From positions 372,001-436,000 of the forward strand of contig NZ_CP144371.1 in the NCBI RefSeq assembly GCF_036549215.1: DNA of 64,000 bases, in the 5' to 3' direction. Below are positions 32,719-42,765 of the stretch, in pieces. Position numbers and translations under genes: made by a program. Below the pieces are notes generated by a model that had not been told where the DNA came from, did not search any database, and saw nothing but the letters and a program-made list of their open reading frames with translations. The DNA comes from Candidatus Blochmannia sp. SNP. GTDB taxonomy: Bacteria; Pseudomonadota; Gammaproteobacteria; Enterobacterales; Enterobacteriaceae. Every line of letters starts with the position of its first letter. Position 1 is the stretch's first letter.

Positions 32719-32956
32719 AGTTTCTATAATTTTTCTCCAAAAATATTTTTAAATATAAAAAAATCATATTTTTTGAAATGAAATTAATGAGACATAATTA
32801 AGTTATTTTATAATCTTTAGTAGTATTAATAGTTTATAATAAACTGAGCATTTTTATTTTGATGTTTTATATTTCATATAGTTCATTTAATATTGTTGTT
32901 ATTATACTATATTAGTAATGTTATGTAATAACATGTGTTAATTGATGTTAAGTGCT

Positions 32957-33013
32957 TGTTTTTATAAGAATTAAATGTACATCTCATATGTACATTTAAT
33001 TCTTATAAAAACA
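32957..33013 (-). terminator. 26-bp perfect hairpin spanning the trpA stop codon
   Basis: 32957-32982 is the exact reverse complement of 32988-33013 with a 5-base loop. The right arm covers the trpA stop codon and its last codons; the left arm lies just beyond. There is no U-run after it on the minus strand, so it may protect the trp mRNA 3' end or end transcription by another route. Confidence 0.45.
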
Positions 33014-33826
33014 CATAGATATTTTCATTAGACGCACTAATTTTTTTAATTGTTTTAGCGCTAATTCTAGATTAGATATATTTTCTTCAATAATTCTTGC
33101 AATTTCAGAACCGGAAATAATTCCAGAGGTGCCTAATGATAATGATTCTTGAGCCTGCAGTGGTGTATGTATACCAAAACCTTGTAAGATAGGTATTTTT
33201 TTTTCTTGTTTTTGAATATATTGAATTAAATTCTGTAAAACAGTAGTGTTCATTGTTTTTTTATTAATTTCAATCCCAGTTACTCCGGGACGGGATACTA
33301 AATAGATATATCCGCATCCTTGTCTTGTAATGTTATGTATTAATTCTTCAGTAGCATTAGGTGGACAAATAAAAATATGTGCTATTTTATGTTGTATGGC
33401 AGCTTTATAAAATGGTAGGCTTTCTTCTATAGGAAGATCAGGAATTAGCACAGAATCTATATCTAGATCTGCGCAATGTGAATAGAAATTATTTATTCCA
33501 TTTTTAAAAACTAAATTTGCATAGATTAATAGCCCGATAGGCAAATTTGGATATTTATTACGAATATTTCGTAATATGATAAAACAACGTGAAAAATTTA
33601 TACTTGATTTGAATGCTCGTGCTATGCTTTTTTGTATTATAGGTCCATCTGATATAGGATCAGAAAATGGTATGCCTAGTTCTAATGCATCAGAACCTGA
33701 TTCAATTAATGTATCTATAATATGCATAAAAGAAATAGCATTTGGATCCCCTACAGTAATAAAAGGTACAAATGCTCCTGATTTATTTTGATTTAAACGT
33801 GTAAATAGTTCTTGGTAACGATCCAT
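32996..33826 (-). CDS. trpA: tryptophan synthase alpha chain
   Basis: Cleaves indole-3-glycerol phosphate to indole, which tunnels to TrpB. A TIM barrel of 276 aa; catalytic Glu and Asp are in LELGIPFSDPISDGP (about residues 48-62), with phosphate-binding GISGS near the C-terminus (GTSGIISGSEIAR). The ATG at 33826 (MDRYQELFTRLN) matches E. coli MERYESLF and lies one base after the trpB stop, so translation is likely coupled; an in-frame start ten codons upstream lies inside trpB. The 3' end is buried in a 26-bp hairpin. Confidence 0.96.
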   Translation of the reverse strand: MDRYQELFTRLNQNKSGAFVPFITVGDPNAISFMHIIDTLIESGSDALELGIPFSDPISDGPIIQKSIARAFKSSINFSRCFIILRNIRNKYPNLPIGLLIYANLVFKNGINNFYSHCADLDIDSVLIPDLPIEESLPFYKAAIQHKIAHIFICPPNATEELIHNITRQGCGYIYLVSRPGVTGIEINKKTMNTTVLQNLIQYIQKQEKKIPILQGFGIHTPLQAQESLSLGTSGIISGSEIARIIEENISNLELALKQLKKLVRLMKISMCFYKN

Positions 33827-33827
33827 T

Positions 33828-35018
33828 TTATGTCTCTTTTTGTTTTTGTAATACATTATTGACTGTATAAATATCTTTATCTCCGCGTCCAGATAAATTA
33901 ACTACTAAAATTTGAGTTTTATTTGGTTGTTTTTGAATTATTTTTAGCGCATGCGCTAAAGCGTGAGCGGATTCTAGGGCTGGGATTATTCCTTCATGAG
34001 CAGATAATTGCTTAAAAGCTGCTATAGCTTCTATATCATTAACAGATACATATTTCACTCGACCAGTTTGTTTTAGGTAAACGTGTTCTGGTCCAACAGA
34101 TGGGAAATCGAGCCCAGCAGAAATAGAATAGGAATTTTTTATTTGTCCATCTGAAGACTGTAGGATTGAGGTTTTCATACCAAAATAAATTCCTATGTTT
34201 CCATGTTGTAGAGTAGCGCCATGATATTTAGTATTTGTTCCTAAACCTCCAGCTTCTACGCCTAACAACTGTACTGATGGTATATCAATAAAATCAGAAA
34301 ATATTCCGATAGCATTAGATCCTCCTCCTACGCAAGCAATAATTGAATCTGGTAAACACTGTTCATGTATTTGTATTTGTTTGTATGTTTCTTTTCCAAT
34401 AATACGTTGAAATTCTCTAACAATTGTGGGAAAAGGATGAGGGCCAGCAGCTGTACCGAGCATATAATGAGTGTATTCGTAAGTTTTAGACCATTCTCGT
34501 ATAGCTTCGTTACAAGCATCTTTTAAGGTTCCAGATCCATGATGCACTGGGATCACTTGTGTACCCATTAATTGCATTCTTAAGACATTGAGTTCTTGAC
34601 GTTTTATATCTTTAGATCCCATATAAATACGACACTTTAATCCTAAAAGAGACGCTGCAATAGAGACAGCGACCCCATGTTGTCCAGCACCAGTTTCAGC
34701 AATTATTTCTTTTTTGCACATACGTTTAGCTAATAAAGCTTGTCCTAATACTTGGTTAGTTTTATGAGATCCTCCATGTAATAAGTCTTCACGTTTTAAA
34801 TAAAGTTTAGCGCGAGTTCCTTTTGTTAAGTTTCTACATAATGTTAAAGGGGTGGGTCGACCGGCATAATGATTTAAAAGATATTTAATTTCTTTTTGAA
34901 AATCAGGATCATTTTGAGCTGATATAAATGCTTCCTCTAATTGAGCAAGAGCTGGTATTAGAATTTGTGGTACATACATACCTCCAAATTCACCAAAATA
35001 AGACTGTAATTTTATCAT
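33828..35018 (-). CDS. trpB: tryptophan synthase beta chain
   Basis: PLP enzyme that condenses indole with serine to tryptophan. The 396 aa (E. coli 397) include the PLP lysine in [13 protein letters not shown] (about residue 87), EAGAGQHG-equivalent [10 protein letters not shown], and the phosphate-binding GGGSNAIG (about 232). N-terminus [18 protein letters not shown] is typical. It starts 46 bases after the trpC(F) stop and ends one base before trpA. Confidence 0.97.
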   Translation of the reverse strand: MIKLQSYFGEFGGMYVPQILIPALAQLEEAFISAQNDPDFQKEIKYLLNHYAGRPTPLTLCRNLTKGTRAKLYLKREDLLHGGSHKTNQVLGQALLAKRMCKKEIIAETGAGQHGVAVSIAASLLGLKCRIYMGSKDIKRQELNVLRMQLMGTQVIPVHHGSGTLKDACNEAIREWSKTYEYTHYMLGTAAGPHPFPTIVREFQRIIGKETYKQIQIHEQCLPDSIIACVGGGSNAIGIFSDFIDIPSVQLLGVEAGGLGTNTKYHGATLQHGNIGIYFGMKTSILQSSDGQIKNSYSISAGLDFPSVGPEHVYLKQTGRVKYVSVNDIEAIAAFKQLSAHEGIIPALESAHALAHALKIIQKQPNKTQILVVNLSGRGDKDIYTVNNVLQKQKET

Positions 35019-35064
35019 ATTAATTGTATTTGGTTCCTTTAATTATTTTAAATATATTGATTGT

Positions 35065-36432
35065 TTAATAAGAGCTTAGTATTTGAAATATTTTTATAAG
35101 CTTATTATGATTTTTGATGCCTGGTCTAATTTCAACTCCGGAATTAAAATCTAAACCTAGACAACCTATACGTGCTGCTTTTGTACAATTACTTATTGTT
35201 AATCCTCCTGCTAAAATTACTTTTTCTAGTTGCATATTAGAAAGAAGTGACCAATCAAAAGTTTGTCCACTACCTCCGCCATTATCTACCAAATAGCGGT
35301 CCACGTTTAGTATATTACACGACAATAAAGGTCTATGGTTCATATTAATACTTTTCCATATATGACATGTAATCGGTAGTTGTTTTCGTAAAATATTAAT
35401 ATAGTCCTGATTTTCTGTTCCATGTAGTTGTACTGCTGATAGGTTTAATATGTTTACTATATTGATAATATAAGAAATAGTAGCATTACGAAAGACACCA
35501 ACATAACTTAAATTTTTTACGTTGGAAATAATATGTTGTGCAGTAATGATATTAATATAGCGAAGTGAAGTAGAAATAAAAATTAATCCTCCATATATCG
35601 CTCCTAACTTATTAATAATATATGCATCGCTAACTCGTGTTAGCCCACATATTTTATTTTCTCCTAAAATTAATTTTTTTACCGCTGTATCAATGCGTGG
35701 TTGAGACATTAATGTTGTCCCGATTAAAAATCCATCGACATATTGTCTAAGCTTTCTGATTTGACAATAATTATTAATCCCAGATTCGCTAATTATTGTT
35801 ATTGTATTGGGTATATTTTTACTGAGAGTGATAGTACGATTTAGATCAATGGAAAGATCATGTAGATTACGATTATTTATACCAATAACTTTAGCCCCTA
35901 AATATTTAGCGCGTTTTAATTCATTTTCGTTTACTATTTCTGTCAATATACCCATACATAACGTATGAGCTATTTTAGCTAATTTTTTATAAGTTGCATC
36001 ATCTAAAATTGATAGCATTAATAAAATGGCATCAGCTTGATGTAATCGTGCAAAATAGATTTGCCATTCTGAAATAAAAAAGTCTTTACATAATATTGGT
36101 TGCTCTACAATTTCACTCATTTGGTATAAAACATCAAAATTTCCATGAAAATATTTATCGTCAGTTAGTACTGAAATAACTGAAGAATATTTTTTATAAG
36201 TTTGGGCTATTTGGATAGGATTGAAATTATTACAGATAATACCTTTAGAAGGGGATGCTTTCTTACATTCTAATATAAATACTGTTTTTTTTTTATTAGA
36301 TACGGCGTGATAAAAATTACGATTGCTTATTTGTATTTTATTTTTTAAAGTATGTAACGGGTGTTGTTTTTTTTGTTTAGTTATCCATATTTTTTTATAT
36401 GATAAAATTTCATCGAGTATTGTGTGTTGCAT
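35065..36432 (-). CDS. trpC: bifunctional indole-3-glycerol-phosphate synthase / phosphoribosylanthranilate isomerase
   Basis: Fused TrpC-TrpF enzyme of 455 aa for the third and fourth steps after anthranilate. The N-terminal indoleglycerol-phosphate synthase domain (about 1-255) has FILECKKASPSKG, ILCKDFFI and IGINNRNLHDLSIDLN. The C-terminal isomerase (about 256-455) opens with KICGLTR (the catalytic cysteine) and has AVQLHG, LAGGLT and LDFNSGVE. The ATG at 36432 (MQHTILDEIL) matches E. coli and lies four bases after the trpD stop; an 18-codon upstream extension overlaps trpD. The fusion is the usual enterobacterial state. Confidence 0.96.
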   Translation of the reverse strand: MQHTILDEILSYKKIWITKQKKQHPLHTLKNKIQISNRNFYHAVSNKKKTVFILECKKASPSKGIICNNFNPIQIAQTYKKYSSVISVLTDDKYFHGNFDVLYQMSEIVEQPILCKDFFISEWQIYFARLHQADAILLMLSILDDATYKKLAKIAHTLCMGILTEIVNENELKRAKYLGAKVIGINNRNLHDLSIDLNRTITLSKNIPNTITIISESGINNYCQIRKLRQYVDGFLIGTTLMSQPRIDTAVKKLILGENKICGLTRVSDAYIINKLGAIYGGLIFISTSLRYINIITAQHIISNVKNLSYVGVFRNATISYIINIVNILNLSAVQLHGTENQDYINILRKQLPITCHIWKSINMNHRPLLSCNILNVDRYLVDNGGGSGQTFDWSLLSNMQLEKVILAGGLTISNCTKAARIGCLGLDFNSGVEIRPGIKNHNKLIKIFQILSSY

Positions 36433-36436
36433 GATT

Positions 36437-37438
36437 TTATATCCTATTTTTTGATAAAGATAACAAACGAGCGTAAGGAATACCATGGTGTATTTTGTCT
36501 AGAGCTAATCGTGTGTTAGCACGTAAATTATCATATCCAAATAATTTTAATAATAATGCTACATTGGCTGCTATTACAGAAGAATGTGCAGGTTCTCCTT
36601 TTCCTCTTAGTAAATTAATCATATATTCATGAGCTTGGTTTCTTGAATGGCAGCATAGTGTTTCTATTGGGTAGGAGTCTAATCCAAAATCTGATGCTGT
36701 TAAAACATAGTTATTTATTGTATTATTGTGTAGTTCTGCTATATGAGTAGGGGCATGCAATCCTACTTCATCTATTCCTCCACAATGTACTACTATTGCG
36801 TGATCATATTTAAGTAGTTGCAGCACTTGAATCATAGGTGATAATAATTCTTTTTTGTATACACCAATTAGTGTCAATGAAGGCTTAGATGGATTAATTA
36901 ATGGCCCTACTATATTAAATAGTGTGGGAGTTTTTAATTGTTTGCGTATAGGCATTATGCGAGATAATACTTCGTAGTATTGAGGAGCATATAAAAAACA
37001 TATACCTAGTTCGTCAAAATTTTTACGTGATTGTTGCACATCATTTTTTATATGTAAATTATATTTTTCTAAAAAATCCATTGATCCTGTTAGACTAGAT
37101 ATACTGCAATTGCCGTGTTTAATAATTTTTGCGCCGCAAGTTGAAGCAACAATAGCACTTGCTGTAGAAATATTAATAGTATTACTGTTATCTCCTCCAG
37201 TTCCTGTGATATCTGCAAATAAGTTATTTGGACGTGGGAAAGGTTTAGCATGAGTTAATAATATATTTACAGCGCCTATGATTTCTTCAGATGTTTCTCC
37301 ACGTGTTTTCATGCTAATCAGTGCAGATGCTATTTGTATAGAAGATAATTTTTCTGTTATTATATTATGAAATAGTTTTTCACTTTGCTCTTGGTTGATG
37401 TTCTGACCTCGATATAAAGTTTCTAGGATATTTTGCAT
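36437..37438 (-). CDS. trpD: anthranilate phosphoribosyltransferase, unfused
   Basis: Adds phosphoribosyl to anthranilate. 333 aa with the PRPP-binding signature DITGTGGDNSNTINISTASA (about residues 76-95), KHGN, and LINPSKPSLTLIGVY. In E. coli this domain is fused behind TrpG; here it has its own ATG (MQNILETLYRGQN) one base after the trpG stop. The first residues align directly with the E. coli domain start, so nothing is missing. Confidence 0.96.
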   Translation of the reverse strand: MQNILETLYRGQNINQEQSEKLFHNIITEKLSSIQIASALISMKTRGETSEEIIGAVNILLTHAKPFPRPNNLFADITGTGGDNSNTINISTASAIVASTCGAKIIKHGNCSISSLTGSMDFLEKYNLHIKNDVQQSRKNFDELGICFLYAPQYYEVLSRIMPIRKQLKTPTLFNIVGPLINPSKPSLTLIGVYKKELLSPMIQVLQLLKYDHAIVVHCGGIDEVGLHAPTHIAELHNNTINNYVLTASDFGLDSYPIETLCCHSRNQAHEYMINLLRGKGEPAHSSVIAANVALLLKLFGYDNLRANTRLALDKIHHGIPYARLLSLSKNRI

Positions 37439-37439
37439 A

Positions 37440-38042
37440 TTATTTATTTCTTCCTTGCGATGAATATTTTGCCCAAGTAATAGTTTGCTTAATGAGTTGT
37501 GTGCCGTGAGTAGTTAAGATAGATTCAGGATGAAATTGAAATCCACAAATTCGATCAGAATCATTACGTACTGCCATTGCTATATTCTTGTTGTAATAGG
37601 CATTAATTTTTAAATTATTTGGTATATAATTACCTATTAGTGAGTGGTATCGTCCTACTAGAAAGGGATTTGGTATATTAGAAAACATAGCTAAATTATC
37701 ATGGTATATTAAAGAGGATTTTCCATGAAAAATTTTTTTTGATTGAGATATACGCCCTCCATAAAATTCTATGATAGCTTGATATCCCAGACAAATTCCG
37801 ATAATTGGGATTTGTCTAATTAGTTGTTTTATTAACTGAGTCATGCACCCAGCTTTATTGGGTGATCCAGGGCCTGGTGATAACATCAAAATTGGGTTTA
37901 TCATATTCGATAGAGTATTTATAATTATTGATATTGGTAATTGATTAGCATACACCAATACTTTGTGTCCGTCGTTACGTAACTGATCTACTAAATTATA
38001 CGTGAATGAGTCAATGTTATCTAGTAATACTATGTTGCTCAT
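37440..38042 (-). CDS. trpG: anthranilate synthase component II, glutamine amidotransferase
   Basis: Class I glutamine amidotransferase that supplies ammonia to TrpE. The 200 aa contain the catalytic triad: Cys in PIIGICLGYQA (about residue 84), with His and Glu in GFQFHPESI (about 170). DNIDSFTYNL at the N-terminus and MLSPGPGSP are family marks. It is a separate gene, not fused to TrpD as in E. coli. As the only such subunit seen here it may also serve PabB (inference by analogy with amphibolic TrpG/PabA proteins). Confidence 0.95.
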   Translation of the reverse strand: MSNIVLLDNIDSFTYNLVDQLRNDGHKVLVYANQLPISIIINTLSNMINPILMLSPGPGSPNKAGCMTQLIKQLIRQIPIIGICLGYQAIIEFYGGRISQSKKIFHGKSSLIYHDNLAMFSNIPNPFLVGRYHSLIGNYIPNNLKINAYYNKNIAMAVRNDSDRICGFQFHPESILTTHGTQLIKQTITWAKYSSQGRNK

Positions 38043-38045
38043 TTG

Positions 38046-39611
38046 TTAAAATAGCTCCTTGGAAGCATGTGCTATAGCAATGGCGCGTAAAACAGCTCGT
38101 GCTTTATTACGACTTTCGTCTGCCTCTGATTGAGGTATGGAATCTATCACTACGCCAGCGCCTGCTTGCACTGTAGCTATTTGATTTGTAACATAAGCCG
38201 ATCGTATAATAATGCATGTATCTAAACTTCCAGAACCAGTTAAGTACCCAATAGCGCCACCATAAGTATTACGACGCGTACCTTCTACTTCGTAAATAAG
38301 TTGCATAGCTCGAATTTTAGGTGCTCCAGTTAATGTACCCATATTCATACATGCCCGATAGGCATGTAATACATCAAGATCATGGCGTAATTCACCTACA
38401 ACTCTCGACACTAGATGCATAACAAAAGAATATCTATCTACTTTTAATAAATCAGCTACATACCGACTACCCGCTTTGCAGACACGTGCTAGATCATTTC
38501 TTGCTAAATCTACTAACATTAAATGTTCTGATAATTCTTTATGATTTAGTCGCATCTCTAATTCTATTCGGTTATCTGAATCTGTATCTAATGATCCGTC
38601 AATATGATAAGTTCTAGCTCGTGTCCCAGCAATGGGATAGATTTCAATTTGTCGAGTATCTGCATTATATTTTAAAGAACTTTCTGGAGAAGCTCCAAAA
38701 AGTGTAAATATCATGTCTTGCATAAAAAACATGTAAGGACTGGGGTTGTTAGCTTTTAATATATGGTATGCTGCTAATGGTGAGGGGCATGGAAGAAAAA
38801 AACGTCGTGAAGGAACAGCTTGTAAAATTTCTCCTTGACGTATAGCTCGTTTTATTTTACGTATAATTTGTTTATATTTTTCGTCGCTTGGATTACAGTG
38901 TAGTGTCATATTGTGTACTTTTTGATATGGAATAGTTTGAGGTGTTTGGTTGAGTTGGGTTTTTAATTGATTCATTCTAGTTTTTAATCTATTTTTTTCT
39001 AAAGTGTTTGAACTAAATAAAGTACTTTGCAATGAAGCAGTATGTTGTTGATGATCAAAAATTAATAATGTTTCAGCTAAGTAGAAACAGTAGTCTGGAC
39101 ATGCATAAGAAGTATTAATTAATTTAGGAAAAGATTCAAAACAAGATATTAAATCATAAGAAAATAAGCCGCCTAAAAATATGGCTTTAGGAATATTTTT
39201 AAGTGGTTGTGTTATCATTAATAATGATCGTAAACAGTCAAATATTGAAATTGATCGCAAACGTGTATCTTCATCGATCATTGTTTGTATTGGAGGGAAT
39301 ATCAATTTTATTTTATCAATAGTTTTGTTAATTTTTACTTGTACTGGGAAAGTTCTCCCTAGTAATGGGAGTAAACTTGCACCATTTTTAGTGAGAGCTT
39401 GTATGGTGACATTTGCCCCGTAGGCGGTAATACGTAAGGCGCTATCAATAATCATCATGCTTTCTATGTTATGTTTTTTGTTAATTTCTGATGATTCTAA
39501 TAATAATGTCGAATTACGGTTATTACATAATTGGTTAAAGACCGCCGTAGGATTGGAATGGTAGCGTACTTGAATATTTAAACATTCTATATGAATTTTT
39601 TGAAATTCCAT
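38046..39611 (-). CDS. trpE: anthranilate synthase component I
   Basis: Converts chorismate to anthranilate, the committed step to tryptophan. The 521 aa equal the E. coli length within one. Chorismate-binding core: [63 protein letters not shown]. The residues forming the tryptophan feedback site, LLLES near residue 38 and [11 protein letters not shown] near 290, are kept, so allosteric inhibition is probably intact (inference). First gene of the trp operon, three bases before trpG. Confidence 0.97.
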   Translation of the reverse strand: MEFQKIHIECLNIQVRYHSNPTAVFNQLCNNRNSTLLLESSEINKKHNIESMMIIDSALRITAYGANVTIQALTKNGASLLPLLGRTFPVQVKINKTIDKIKLIFPPIQTMIDEDTRLRSISIFDCLRSLLMITQPLKNIPKAIFLGGLFSYDLISCFESFPKLINTSYACPDYCFYLAETLLIFDHQQHTASLQSTLFSSNTLEKNRLKTRMNQLKTQLNQTPQTIPYQKVHNMTLHCNPSDEKYKQIIRKIKRAIRQGEILQAVPSRRFFLPCPSPLAAYHILKANNPSPYMFFMQDMIFTLFGASPESSLKYNADTRQIEIYPIAGTRARTYHIDGSLDTDSDNRIELEMRLNHKELSEHLMLVDLARNDLARVCKAGSRYVADLLKVDRYSFVMHLVSRVVGELRHDLDVLHAYRACMNMGTLTGAPKIRAMQLIYEVEGTRRNTYGGAIGYLTGSGSLDTCIIIRSAYVTNQIATVQAGAGVVIDSIPQSEADESRNKARAVLRAIAIAHASKELF

Positions 39612-39800
39612 TATTTAATTGTTCCAGTTATTTATTAAGACCTCATATATATTAACGGTTTGATTGAAATATTTTCAAGCATATTAAATGTTTTAAATAA
39701 CTGTTTAATTGCTATTAAATGGTTAGGTAAGCAGAATATTCAGTTTTGTCTTAATATGATTAAGTATCTACTTTATAAAGATATGAATACGATTTATCTT

Positions 39801-39829
39801 AGTATCACTATCTTTTTTTTAAATGTCAA
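39801..39829 (-). promoter_or_regulatory. possible trp operon promoter
   Basis: On the minus strand, a perfect TTGACA (39824-39829) and GATACT (39801-39806; four of six) are spaced by 17 bases. The spacing and the imperfect -10 resemble the E. coli trp promoter layout. It lies about 190 bases upstream of trpE. No palindromic operator of the TrpR kind was recognised around it. Confidence 0.4.
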
Positions 39830-40358
39830 ATAACAATAATTTTAAAGATAGAAAAAACTACTTATTGAATATAATTGTTTATGTATTATTACAGTAAGTA
39901 ATTATATGTTGTGGTTTTGTTTATAGTATAATTATTTTGATAAACATAAATACGAAATTATGTTGAATTATTTTAATAATACATATTATTACATTTCATA
40001 AAAATATTGAAATAAAAAATCATAAACATATGAAAATTTCTACTTATACTATATATATTTTCGATTATGTAAGTCTATGTTGTATATAAATCATTGTTAT
40101 TTTTTGGTTTTGTATAAATTGAGTTGTAATTATTATTTAATTTTGAACTAAATATTATATAGTTCTGTTTTAGTTAATGGTATAACTAAGAAGTGAATAA
40201 ATACTAAAATAAAGCATTAATAAATAGGTATTATAATTTTATTTTTATTTTTTATAAGTTTAGTATTAATTAAATAATGTTTATATAATTATAAAGAGGT
40301 ATAATAATAGTTAATTAAAATTCAATAAAAGTCTTTATGAGTGTGATTAAATTTAATT

Positions 40359-40382
40359 TATATATATATATATATATATATA
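40359..40382. repeat. (TA)12 dinucleotide run
   Basis: Uninterrupted TA repeat in the trpE-ribA gap. Confidence 0.8.
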
Positions 40383-40737
40383 TTTAACAAATTTTAGATT
40401 GTTACATGTTTATCTAAATTTTGGGATTGAGTCTAATTATGAAATAGTTGTATATTTATATATTTAATTCAAATTAAGTATATAATTAAATACAGTTTGA
40501 AAAAATTATATTTTATATTGAAAAAATGAAATTAATATGTTTGTTTTTATTTTTTCTTATATGTATGCGAAAATTTATGGAGAGTTGATAGATAAATTTT
40601 TTTTAACAAATGTTAATTATTACTTCATTTAAAAGTAATTTTTTTGAATATTAAGAATATATATTACAGGTGTGATGTATTTATTGAAAATATGAGGTAT
40701 TCTAAATTAGTTATATAAAATAATGATTAATAATAAT

Positions 40738-40794
40738 AATCATAAACAATCTATAATAATTATCGCCATTAATTATTATAGATTGTTTATGATT
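40738..40794. repeat. perfect inverted repeat, 25-bp arms, 7-base loop
   Basis: 40738-40762 is the exact reverse complement of 40770-40794; the loop is TCGCCAT, the only G/C-rich bases nearby. No T-run on either side. Far from any gene (over 1 kb). Confidence 0.8.
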
Positions 40795-41229
40795 TGTTAG
40801 TTTTTAAATGTAGATCATTTGTATAGAAATATATGACAAATACGTTGATTTAAAATAAACAAAGTTGATGGTACATCAAATATGGGATACAATACTTATT
40901 TTACATAACAAAATAAGCTATTAGAAGTCATTATGGTGTTTGAGATATGTATTGATTAATAGGGGTTATTATAGATAAAATGTCTTTTATTTTTATTTTA
41001 ATGAGTAATTTCAGTAGATGTGTGGAATAAGTATCTATTTTGGAATGGAGTCGTGTTGGATTTATTGAGTATTCTAAGATATTAATTAAAGTGTAGATTA
41101 TTTTTATAGTATTGAATATATTTTTCAGATAAAATTATGTAGTATATATATGTAATATAGTAAAGAATTTATATTTTATTAGATAAATGAAACGAAATGT
41201 AAATATATAATCATTGCGTTTAAATATAA

Positions 41230-41262
41230 AAATAAAGCTCCATGATATATGGAACTTTATTT
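41230..41262 (-). terminator. orphan intrinsic terminator, minus strand
   Basis: A 14-bp stem (41230-41243 with 41249-41262, 5-base loop). On the minus strand the RNA stem is complete, with one G-U pair, and runs into TTTTTATATTT. On plus the same position is a C-A mismatch. It therefore ends a minus-strand transcript, but the nearest minus-strand gene upstream (ribA) stops 900 bases away. Confidence 0.5.
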
Positions 41263-41531
41263 CATTTATTTTAGTAGAGTAGAGTGTAAGATCGGTTAAT
41301 GATAGAGGTTATGCTTATATTAAGGTATGTATGATGCCATTAGCTATCGCTAGATACATTGGGCGTTAATTATATCAATAAATATTTTTAAAAATATTGA
41401 TTAATTTATTATTTAAAAGTTTATATTTGTAATATTACTTATTTTAAATTGGGTTGTATGTGTCTTAAGCAGTATAAAATTAAAAAAGTTAATTATGAAA
41501 GTTTTTATAATTAATCAATATAATTTAACCC

Positions 41532-41566
41532 TATACTAACAATATATAATATATATTGTTAGTATA
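41532..41566. repeat. near-perfect palindrome, 17-bp arms
   Basis: TATACTAACAATATATA (41532-41548) and its exact complement (41550-41566) are separated by one base. Likely forms a hairpin with a small AT loop. Confidence 0.65.
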
Positions 41567-42043
41567 ATTGCATATATTTTGGTCTAATTTTAGACATGGT
41601 TAATTGATAGTTTAGTATTATAAATAGAATTTATAATTAAAAAAATTTTTTTAAAGATTAATTTTTCATTAAATTTTTACATATAAAAAGTGTAATCAAT
41701 GTAGATTGATATGGGGAGAATATAATTTATTTATTTTATGAATAAAAGGCAATAAGTATTTAATCGTATATTGATTAAATTTGAATAATTAATATTTTAT
41801 TTGATAAATTTTAAAAATTATAGAACCAAGATTTTTTGATTAATTTTATGTAGATGAAAGGAAATAATTTTTATATAAGGAATTAAATTAAATATTAAAA
41901 ACATAAATAGTTTATAATAATAGATTATTCATGTCTATTAAAATAGGTAAATTTTTGGAATTATTAAGTATAATTTAACAGTTTTTTGAAATGTAGTGTG
42001 TCAATATGAGCAATGTAAATACACAATTATATTTTCTATGGTT

Positions 42044-42097
42044 ATAGTATATTATTTATATCAATTCATGTATGAATTGATATAAATAATATACTAT
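42044..42097. repeat. perfect inverted repeat, 26-bp arms, downstream of ribA
   Basis: 42044-42069 is the exact reverse complement of 42072-42097; two bases between the arms. It begins 68 bases past the ribA stop and could stabilise or end the ribA transcript, though no U-run follows on the minus strand. Confidence 0.75.
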
Positions 42098-42165
42098 GAT
42101 GGGGCTAGTTTAGCTTATTTTGATAACACTATATAATAATTAATATTTAATTGTATTGAGTTTTC

Positions 42166-42765
42166 TTATTTCTGATTAGTTATTAATAAGTGTCCTAATT
42201 TAGATGCTTTAGTATCTAAATATCTAGAATTTTCTGGGTTTCTTCCTACTATTAACGGAATTCGTTCTGTGATGTTAATACATGATGTATTTAAAATTTC
42301 TACTTTTTTTGGATTATTTGTTAAAATACGTATTTTTTTTACGCATAATAATTTTAAAATATCTGCACAAATAGTGAAGTCTCGCTCATCAGGAGCAAAT
42401 CCTAGACATTGGTTTGCTTCTACTGTGTCAGCTCCGCTATCTTGTAATGCATACGCACGAATTTTATTTAACAATCCTATGTTGCGTCCTTCTTGCCGAT
42501 GATAGATTAAAATACCACGTTTTTCTTCTGTAATACAATGTAATGCTGTTTTTAATTGAAATCCACAGTCACAGCGTGAACTAAATAAGGCGTCACCTGT
42601 TAAGCATTCAGAATGTATTCGTGTTAATACTGGATCTGATCCAGTGATATCTCCGTATATTAATGCGACATGATTATGTCCGGTGAATTTTTCTTCAAAT
42701 CCTACTACTAAAAAATTGCCCCAAATTGTTGGTAATTTTGCTTCTGTTACACGCTTAAGTCGCAT
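42166..42765 (-). CDS. ribA: GTP cyclohydrolase II
   Basis: First committed step of riboflavin synthesis: opens GTP to the diaminopyrimidine phosphate. 199 aa with the zinc-binding cysteines in [21 protein letters not shown] (about residues 54-67). Downstream are [10 protein letters not shown] and the C-terminal region NNPKKVEIL. Start [13 protein letters not shown] aligns with E. coli. It indicates the symbiont makes its own flavins; other rib genes are not in the window. Confidence 0.96.
   Translation of the reverse strand: MRLKRVTEAKLPTIWGNFLVVGFEEKFTGHNHVALIYGDITGSDPVLTRIHSECLTGDALFSSRCDCGFQLKTALHCITEEKRGILIYHRQEGRNIGLLNKIRAYALQDSGADTVEANQCLGFAPDERDFTICADILKLLCVKKIRILTNNPKKVEILNTSCINITERIPLIVGRNPENSRYLDTKASKLGHLLITNQK

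Larger units (their letters stand above)
39612..42165. other. 2.55-kb non-coding gap between trpE and ribA
   Basis: The longest gap in the window. In E. coli this interval carries a block from trpL through rluB, topA, cysB and acnA; none is recognisable. Contents listed separately: a possible trp promoter, an (AT)12 run, three long perfect inverted repeats (40738-40794, 41532-41566, 42044-42097), and a minus-strand terminator preceded by a G/C-richer patch at about 41284-41372. No tRNA and no frame with a ribosome site. Confidence 0.6.

Noticed and set aside
39612-39830. trpL attenuator
   Set aside because: No short frame with tandem Trp codons on the minus strand and no paired 1-2-3-4 stems.
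40359-40382. (TA)n runs as functional elements
   Set aside because: Several occur in gaps (16146, 30850, 40359, 45277, 52049, 60641); simple AT drift explains them.
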